Positions 1-4,917 of a stretch of DNA of 7,597 nucleotides are shown here, one piece after another (positions within the stretch are counted from its first letter, which is position 1; every line of letters starts with the position of its first letter). The stretch comes from CAZYQW01 sp964649825 (GTDB taxonomy: Bacteria > Planctomycetota > B15-G4 > JADJEK01): NCBI GenBank assembly GCA_964649825.1, contig CAZYQW010000055.1:1-7597 (forward strand), written 5' to 3'. Position numbers and translations under genes: made by a program. The notes beneath the pieces are model-generated. The model was not told the DNA's origin. It did not search any database and saw only the letters and a program-made list of their open reading frames with translations.

Positions 1-104
1 AAGGCGCGTGGGTCAAGGAGCAGCAAGTGCGCATCGAGAACGGCAACATCTCGATGTTCCGCGTCAACATGCACGTGACGTTCGTGCTCGACGAGGGACG
101 CTGA
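1..104 (+). CDS. Dodecin-family flavin-binding protein, C-terminal fragment
   Basis: The gene enters from the left edge; codons are in frame from base 3 and end at TGA 102-104, leaving 33 residues. The visible part contains AWVKEQQVRIENGNI and then FRVNMHVTFVLDEGR. This is the typical second half of dodecins: a Trp-containing strand, a turn with Glu-Asn-Gly, and a closing beta strand ending in VTFVL. Dodecins are small proteins (about 65-75 residues in the family) that form hollow dodecamers and bind flavins (FMN, riboflavin or related molecules) in the cytosol. They are thought to buffer or store flavin. The Trp in the AWVKEQ segment sits where family members have the flavin-stacking Trp, but only half the protein is visible, so the binding site cannot be judged completely. 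No terminator hairpin is obvious directly after the stop. It is unrelated in function to what follows, as far as can be seen. Confidence 0.85.
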   Translation, partial: GAWVKEQQVRIENGNISMFRVNMHVTFVLDEGR

Positions 105-144
105 GAAGGCCGGTTTCTACAATCGCGCGCGAGCACCGCAACCG

Positions 145-800
145 AACCGCAAGTCGGTGCTCGGCGCGCTGAGTCTCGTCGGCTGCCGAGGTGGCCGCGA
201 TGCCGTCGGGCCGCGAAGGGCAGCTGGACGGAGGAGCCGGCGCGCGCGAAGCACGACGGCGACGGGATCGTGCTCGACGTGCAGACGCACCACGCCGCGG
301 CCGATCGCCCGTAGTGCGAGACGAGCGAGTCCAACCTCGGCGACTTCCTCGAGGGGCTGCCGTCGTCGAGTTGCGGTGCGCCGATCTGGGTCCACCGCTA
401 CGCGCGCGACGCGTACTTGCGCGAGGACTTCCTCGACAGCGACACTCAGCTCGCGGGCTCGAGCGCGCTGTGGGGGAGCTACGAGCGCGACCCGCTGCCG
501 ACCACAAGGGACTGCAGCTGCCGGGCATGGAGCCCGGCGGGGGCTCGGCTCGCTCTGGCGCGAGGTGATGAAGCGTCCCGACGAGGCCGCGTACGTGCTC
601 GGGAAGCTGCTCGTGCACCCCCCGTCCCGAGCGCATCCTGCTTGGTACCGATGCGATCTGGTACGGCTCGCCGCAGGACCAGATCCAGGCGTTCCTAGCG
701 TTCGAGATCGCGCCGCAGTTGCGCGAGCGCTACGGCTATCCGGAGCTCTCCCGGTCCGTAGCCCAAATCATCGGCGAGAACGCGACCACCGCACTACGCA
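145..800 (+). pseudogene. Degenerate TIM-barrel amidohydrolase (metal-dependent hydrolase) pseudogene
   Basis: No single frame codes for a protein here, but amidohydrolase blocks appear in family order. Bases 145-200 give RKSVLGALSLVGC, a possible Tat-like or lipoprotein leader. Bases 249-311, in another frame, give DGDGIVLDVQTHHA, the first barrel strand with the DVQTHH motif. A TAG follows at 312-314. The same frame resumes as NLGDFLEGL, then YLREDFLDSDTQLAGSSALW (up to about 480). Bases 541-622 return to the first frame with GSLWREVMKRPDEAAYVLGK. After a run of six C at 618-623 the frame changes again to ERILLGTDAIWYGSPQDQI, ending in QLRERYGYPEL and IIGENAT (629-790). The GTDAIWYGSP block carries the family's late active-site Asp. 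Intact relatives, from memory, run to about 400 residues or more, while the remnants add up to roughly 165-190, so most of the central barrel appears deleted. The neighbouring genes are intact over long frames, so general sequencing error is a poor explanation, although the C-run indel alone could be one. Boundaries are approximate. Confidence 0.72.
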
Positions 801-946
801 CTAGGACCCGCGGCGCGGTACTCCTCGTCCTTTGGGAGGAGCTTGCGCGGGGCGGGGCGTGCGCTTCGGGCTCCCGCTCGACTTGCATCGTGGTAGCCTG
901 ACGCTCCCGGTTCGCGGCGCCCGCGGGCCGCGCTCGGTCGATCTCG

Positions 947-953
947 AAGGAGG
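947..953 (+). promoter_or_regulatory. Ribosome binding site of the exported orphan gene
   Basis: AAGGAGG lies 5 nt before the ATG at 959 and is a full match to the anti-Shine-Dalgarno consensus. It fixes the start of the 646-codon gene and agrees with the signal peptide beginning there. The stretch between the end of the pseudogene and this site (about 801-946) holds no gene that I can support. A promoter must lie here or within the pseudogene, but I cannot point to convincing -35/-10 boxes. Confidence 0.8.
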
Positions 954-958
954 GGACG

Positions 959-2899
959 ATGCTCGCTCGCTCGCTCGCGCCGGTCCTGCTTACCCTCGCC
1001 GTGCTCAGTCTCGCGTCACCCGGCGCGAGGGCGATGCAGCGGGCGAGACTCGTGGAGGGATCGGTCCTGCTCGAGGTGTCCGGAGAGCGCTTCCTGGTGC
1101 AGCCGAGGATGGAGGTCGGGCCGACGCTCGATGGGATGTCGGGCAGCGTCGACGCCGGCTACCACATCGTGCGTGCGCACGGGCGTCCGGAGGAGGGGAT
1201 CATCGCGCGCATGGACAGCGTTCGTTTCCCCTGGACGCCGCCGGATCCTCCCAGCTTCGAACTCGCGGAGGGGGACGAGCTCGAGTTGTGGGTCGTCGTG
1301 AGGTTGTCCGACCTCGTTGCGTCGCGCTCGACCGCCTCGCTCACTGTGCAGAAGCAGGAGGGCAGCGTTCGCCTGGCCTTCGAGCCGCGAGACGCGGTGC
1401 TGCCCGTCGGAGTCCAACTGCGTGCTGAGGCAGGTGCGCTCGTGGGGCTCGACCTTCGACTCCCGGAGCCGTTTCGTCCGGTGGCGGGCCGCGTGCGGGT
1501 GCTCGCCGACGGTGTCCCTGTGGGCGACGAGCCGATCACGTTCGACCCTCGCGATGGTGAGCTCGAGAGGCCGTTGCGGGTTCCGGAGGGGCCGCTCGAG
1601 GTGACCGTGACGTTGGACGACGCGCTCCAGCGGAGCCGGTCGTTCGTCGTGCGGTACGCGAGCCTGGCGGCTGGGTCCCTCGAGAGCCGGACGGCGATGT
1701 CGTTGCTCATGATGCAACCCCAGGTGGGGGGCGACACCGACCTGCTCGCACCGGAGATCGGTTTCCACTTGGTGGGCGGCCAACTCGTCGTCGACCACGG
1801 CATCTACAAGGTCCACGCGTCTGGTGGAGGCGTGCACCTCGCGAGCAAGATCTGGATCTGGCGGCAGGAAGAGGGCTCGCCGTTCTCCTCGGACGTCGAA
1901 GACGCTTATCTCGCCGAGAACTTGAGGCGCTCGCTCCCGTCCATCGTGTCCGAGAACATCGACGCGGCCAACGGTGCGGTCACACAGAGCAGCAACTACG
2001 AGTTCAAAGCCGTAGTCGAAGAAGTTCTCGCGGACGGACGCAAGTGCTACTGGACGTGCACGAGCTCCATGCCGACGCAGGCCGTGGTGAAGGCGCCGGA
2101 GGCGCACGACATGCCGCTGAGCGAGAGCTCCAGCCTGACCCCGCCCGTCGGCGCGTATGCGGCGACGCAGATGGACTCACTGTCGAGTTCCGACCTCGCC
2201 GGCACCCACTTCCTGTTCTCGAACGTGGATGCGAACGGCAACGTGGTGCCCGAGCTGCTCCTCGCCGCGGCACCCGGCCATCTGGTCGGGCCGCACGTGT
2301 TGAGGGTCAGCGCGGGAGGGCCGACGCACGACCGCAACGCCTCGACCATCCTGCTCGAAGAGAGCGTGACGTTCCCCGTGTCCAGGCGAATCCAGATGCC
2401 GCCGGTCGCGCCAGGCACGCAGATCAGCGCGCACGTCGAGGTGCGCCCGGAAAGCGTCACAGATCGGTGGATCCGTTGGTACCACACGGCCGTGGCCCAG
2501 CCCTACTGCTACGTGCGTTGGCCCAGCCAGCGCACTTGGACGCCCAAGCTTCGAGGCGCGCTCGAGATCGAGGACACGAGTGGATCCGGCGACTACCAGC
2601 TGCGATTGACGCTCTTCCCCGAAGCGGCGCGGCCGTTCCACGGCTCCACGCCGACCAAAGTCGTGCTGCGCGTCCGTGGTCGGAGCGGCGCGGAGAAGAC
2701 AGAGACCGCCGTCGATGTCAGCGACGGCCGGTACGGCCAGTGGACGTTTTCGATCCCGGAGGCCGAGTTCGACGAGTTCTTTCTCCATGCGGACGTGACG
2801 TTCGCGACGCTCGACGCGGGCGCAGAGACGCTCGCCACGTTGAGGGGCTGGTCGATCGAGCGGCAGGACGGCGCGCGCAGCTCCTACTTCCTCGATTGA
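959..2899 (+). CDS. Exported protein of unknown function, 646 aa
   Basis: I do not recognise this family. The start is fixed by the AAGGAGG site and by a Sec signal peptide: MLARS, then a hydrophobic core (about residues 7-20), then a probable cleavage after PGARA (residue 25). The mature protein is about 620 residues, beta-rich and without further membrane segments, so it is probably periplasmic or released. Residues about 140-232 alternate like an Ig-type beta sandwich (GRVRVLADGVPVGDEPITF, ending LEVTVTLDD). Residues about 262-360 are a mixed region with an acidic helical stretch. There are only three cysteines after the leader: a close pair in KCYWTC (363 and 367) and C517 in PYCYVRW. Residues about 386-412 are Ser/Thr-rich and look like a linker. 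The C-terminal part (about 495-640) is rich in Trp/Tyr and beta strands (WTPKLRGALEIED, GRYGQWTFSIP) and could be a carbohydrate-binding or galactose-binding-like fold, but that is a guess. No lipobox, LPXTG, PEP-CTERM or other sorting tail is present; it ends SSYFLD. The gene stands alone on its strand and converges on the aminopeptidase gene. Confidence 0.85.
   Translation: MLARSLAPVLLTLAVLSLASPGARAMQRARLVEGSVLLEVSGERFLVQPRMEVGPTLDGMSGSVDAGYHIVRAHGRPEEGIIARMDSVRFPWTPPDPPSFELAEGDELELWVVVRLSDLVASRSTASLTVQKQEGSVRLAFEPRDAVLPVGVQLRAEAGALVGLDLRLPEPFRPVAGRVRVLADGVPVGDEPITFDPRDGELERPLRVPEGPLEVTVTLDDALQRSRSFVVRYASLAAGSLESRTAMSLLMMQPQVGGDTDLLAPEIGFHLVGGQLVVDHGIYKVHASGGGVHLASKIWIWRQEEGSPFSSDVEDAYLAENLRRSLPSIVSENIDAANGAVTQSSNYEFKAVVEEVLADGRKCYWTCTSSMPTQAVVKAPEAHDMPLSESSSLTPPVGAYAATQMDSLSSSDLAGTHFLFSNVDANGNVVPELLLAAAPGHLVGPHVLRVSAGGPTHDRNASTILLEESVTFPVSRRIQMPPVAPGTQISAHVEVRPESVTDRWIRWYHTAVAQPYCYVRWPSQRTWTPKLRGALEIEDTSGSGDYQLRLTLFPEAARPFHGSTPTKVVLRVRGRSGAEKTETAVDVSDGRYGQWTFSIPEAEFDEFFLHADVTFATLDAGAETLATLRGWSIERQDGARSSYFLD
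961..978 (+). repeat. Short GCTC tetranucleotide tract at a start codon
   Basis: Four and a half GCTC units begin at the G of the ATG start codon and run through the first codons of the signal peptide (reading L-A-R-S-L-A). Because the unit is four bases, gain or loss of one copy would put the gene out of frame. Tracts like this are classic sites of slipped-strand phase variation when long. At 4.5 units this one is short, and chance in GC-rich DNA is a serious alternative. Confidence 0.6.
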
Positions 2900-2923
2900 G
2901 GGTCGTGAAGCGTCCGGGCCGAT

Positions 2924-2954
2924 CCGAGCGCTCGCGGCATCGCCGCGAGCTCGG
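2924..2954 (+). terminator. GC-rich hairpin behind the exported orphan gene
   Basis: GCTCGCGGC (2930-2938) pairs perfectly with GCCGCGAGC (2942-2950) around a 3-nt loop. An alternative register pairs CCGAGC (2924-2929) with GCTCGG (2949-2954) outside a 7-bp inner stem with a small bulge. It starts 25 nt after the stop codon at 2899. There is no T-run afterwards, so it would act as a U-less terminator, a transcript-end stabiliser or a Rho-assisted stop. Its position between convergent genes lets it work in both directions. Confidence 0.55.
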
Positions 2955-2998
2955 GTAGCGCGGTCGCTGCACGAGGGCGGCGGCACTTTCGAGCGAGG

Positions 2999-3020
2999 AT
3001 CGGCCTGAGCTCACGCCGAT
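2999..3020 (-). terminator. 22-bp palindrome behind the M1 aminopeptidase gene
   Basis: ATCGGC (2999-3004) and GCCGAT (3015-3020) flank the perfect palindrome TGAGCTCA (3006-3013), with one symmetrical C:C mismatch (3005/3014). The whole element is thus a 22-bp near-perfect inverted repeat. It begins 18 nt after the minus-strand stop codon at 3039-3041. It could fold into a hairpin that ends or protects the operon transcript. The absence of a U-tract and the continuous dyad also leave room for a protein-binding site. Confidence 0.42.
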
Positions 3021-3038
3021 GGCGCCGCGCCCGAATTC

Positions 3039-4898
3039 CTAGTTCTGTGGATTGCGCAGACGCTCGACGTGAGCCGCCAGCGACTCGTGAGGGGTCGATG
3101 CCAGCAGCGCGTCCAGCGCCGCCTTCAACGCGGGGACAGTTTGCTCCTGTGCGACTGCCGAGCGGACGGCGCGCCATTGCACGAGCGGTCGGCCGTCCGC
3201 GAGCTGCGCTGCCCACATCGAGGCCGGCTTCGTCAGCTCGAGCCTCATCAGAAGCGGCCCCGGATGCACGAGCACGTCTCGGATCTGGTTCGTATCCCCC
3301 AGCGGTTCCCTGTGAGCGGCGCCATAGACGTCGAATCGCTGCTCGCCGCGGGAACCGTCGACGAAGACCGTCTCCACGGCGACTTGCTCGCCGTAGCCCG
3401 GAGAGGAGGGGGTGCCGATCGACTCGTCGATCTCCAGGAACGTCGTCCCGGCGTCGTCGACGACCGACGCAGTCATGGTCGGTTGACCGGATCCTGCGAC
3501 CCACTCGAGGAAGAAGGGCTCCACGTCGCGGCCGGTCGCCTCGCGAATCGCGCGGACGAGATCTGCTGTCGTCGCCTGCCGGTGGCGCCGATCCTGGAGG
3601 AGCAGCCGTGCCGACGCCCAGAAGGGGCGCGCGCCGAGCTCGTGCTCGAGCATGTGGAGCACTGCCGCGCCTTTGTCGTAGACGTGCCTGAAGTCCGCGC
3701 CGAACGACGAGACGTCGGGTGAAAGGAGGAGCGCGGGTGAGTCGCGTGCAACCGAAGCGTCCCGCAGGCTCTCCAGCGCCAGATCGTGCGCGTCCTGGTT
3801 CATTTCGCGGAGCCAGTGCAGCTCCAGATGCGTGGCCCAAGCTTCGTGCAGCCAGAGATGCCGCCAGCTCTCGTTCGTCACGCGATTGCCGAACCAGTGG
3901 TGCGCCAACTCGTGCGCGAGGATCCGCTCCTGTGTGTCCACCGTGAGCCCGTCGGTCCCGTCGAACGCTTCCAACCGCAGCAGGACCATGGTCGGGTTCT
4001 CCATCCCGAGGACAGGACGGCCAGGCGCGCTCCCATCCACGCTCAGCTCGTGGACGAGGACGAGATCGAGGCGCGGGTAACCGTAGGACGACCCCAGGAT
4101 GCGTTCGAAGTGCGACAGCATCGCGGGCGCCTTGCGGAGGACGGGTTCGAGCGTCGGCCACGGCTCTGGGGCCGGGCGAACATAGCGGATCGGCAGGCTA
4201 CCCGCGGCGTCCTCGACCATGACCCAAGGGCCGACTGCCAGGGAGAAGAGGTAAGTTGGAAGGGGATCGTCCGCGCGCCAGGTCGTCGTTTGCCAGAGGC
4301 CGTCGTCCTCGGTCGTGAGGAGCCGGCCAGTGCTCAGGGCGGCGAGGTTGCTCGGTATGCGCAGGGTCGCGCCGAACGTGGCGACATCGTTCGGGTAGTC
4401 CCAAGTCGGGATCCATGTGCGCGTCCCCTGGAACTGTCCCAGTGTCCACACCTCGGTTTTCGTTCCCGGCCCGCCTGAGGAGCGGCGGATTCCCTGGGGA
4501 CGCACCAAGCCGCCCGCCGCGGGGCATTGGGCCGTGTACTCCATGCGAATCCACTCCTCCTCGAAGGCTTCGAGCGGCTCCGCGAGGGTGACGACGAAGA
4601 AGGACCCGATGCGCTCGCAGGGGAGCTCATTGCCCTGTGCGTCCCATGCGCGATCCATGTCGACCGTTACCGTCGGCGCCGCGTGGAAGCGCAGCAGGCT
4701 GCATCCGCCGGCATTGGCTCGTACGCGGTTCTGGACCGAGCCCTTCACGCACGAGCCGAGACCGGGGTCGACGGTCAGGTCCACCTCGACGTGTAGCAGG
4801 TCGTAGTCCTTGTCGTGCGGCCCGAGCTCCTGAGAGCTGACGGGGCCATGGAGCACCAGGGCGAGCGTGAGCACGCACGTCGATACGTGGATTCGCAT
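3039..4898 (-). CDS. Secreted M1-family zinc aminopeptidase, 619 aa
   Basis: This is an exported metallopeptidase of the M1 (gluzincin) family, which removes N-terminal residues from peptides. A signal peptide (MRIHVSTC, then TLALVLHGPVSS) is probably cut near residue 22, placing it in the periplasm or outside. The substrate-binding motif is GMEN (298-301, the GxMEN element). The zinc site is complete: HELAHHW gives H329, catalytic E330 and H333, and E352 in LWLHEAWA follows at the family spacing of 18 residues. Y407 in HVYDKGAAVLHML matches the transition-state Tyr of the VYEKGA block. Residues about 30-235 are the N-terminal beta-saddle domain and 240-480 the catalytic domain; a short tail replaces the long helical C-terminal domain of PepN. 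Four cysteines (50, 66, 94, 125) lie in the N-terminal domain and could form disulfides. The ATG at 4898 is chosen because a strong Shine-Dalgarno site precedes it and the signal peptide starts there. An upstream in-frame ATG at 5021 would overlap the CHAT gene and bury the leader. The gene lies 19 nt behind the CHAT gene, so it is probably co-transcribed. The specificity cannot be told from sequence. Confidence 0.93.
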   Translation of the reverse strand: MRIHVSTCVLTLALVLHGPVSSQELGPHDKDYDLLHVEVDLTVDPGLGSCVKGSVQNRVRANAGGCSLLRFHAAPTVTVDMDRAWDAQGNELPCERIGSFFVVTLAEPLEAFEEEWIRMEYTAQCPAAGGLVRPQGIRRSSGGPGTKTEVWTLGQFQGTRTWIPTWDYPNDVATFGATLRIPSNLAALSTGRLLTTEDDGLWQTTTWRADDPLPTYLFSLAVGPWVMVEDAAGSLPIRYVRPAPEPWPTLEPVLRKAPAMLSHFERILGSSYGYPRLDLVLVHELSVDGSAPGRPVLGMENPTMVLLRLEAFDGTDGLTVDTQERILAHELAHHWFGNRVTNESWRHLWLHEAWATHLELHWLREMNQDAHDLALESLRDASVARDSPALLLSPDVSSFGADFRHVYDKGAAVLHMLEHELGARPFWASARLLLQDRRHRQATTADLVRAIREATGRDVEPFFLEWVAGSGQPTMTASVVDDAGTTFLEIDESIGTPSSPGYGEQVAVETVFVDGSRGEQRFDVYGAAHREPLGDTNQIRDVLVHPGPLLMRLELTKPASMWAAQLADGRPLVQWRAVRSAVAQEQTVPALKAALDALLASTPHESLAAHVERLRNPQN

Positions 4899-4905
4899 TC
4901 CTTCT

Positions 4906-4914
4906 CCTCCTCCT
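4906..4914 (-). promoter_or_regulatory. Extended Shine-Dalgarno tract between the CHAT and aminopeptidase genes
   Basis: Read on the minus strand, the 19 nt between the CHAT stop (TGA, 4918-4920) and the aminopeptidase ATG (4896-4898) are entirely purines and contain overlapping AGGAGG copies (4909-4914 and 4906-4911). The nearer copy is 7 nt from the ATG. This decides the start codon and suggests efficient, possibly coupled, translation in one operon. Confidence 0.8.
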
Positions 4915-4917
4915 CTC

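Noticed and set aside
157..804. A 215-codon plus-strand frame as a real gene
   Set aside because: Only its first part and the stretch around 541-622 match amidohydrolase blocks. The rest is out of frame relative to the conserved motifs, so it is part of a pseudogene.
883..899. TTGCAT and TAGCCT as a promoter for the exported orphan
   Set aside because: The two boxes are only 5 nt apart, which does not fit sigma-70 spacing, and no good partner box was found at 16-18 nt.
1016..2107. A 363-codon minus-strand frame opposite the exported orphan
   Set aside because: It is His/Arg-rich low-complexity translation. The plus strand has a signal peptide, a ribosome binding site and normal amino-acid composition.
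2884..4161. A 425-codon minus-strand frame overlapping the aminopeptidase and the convergent gap
   Set aside because: Its product is Arg/Ala-rich and without motifs, and it crosses the real stop codon and both palindromes. It is an out-of-frame shadow.
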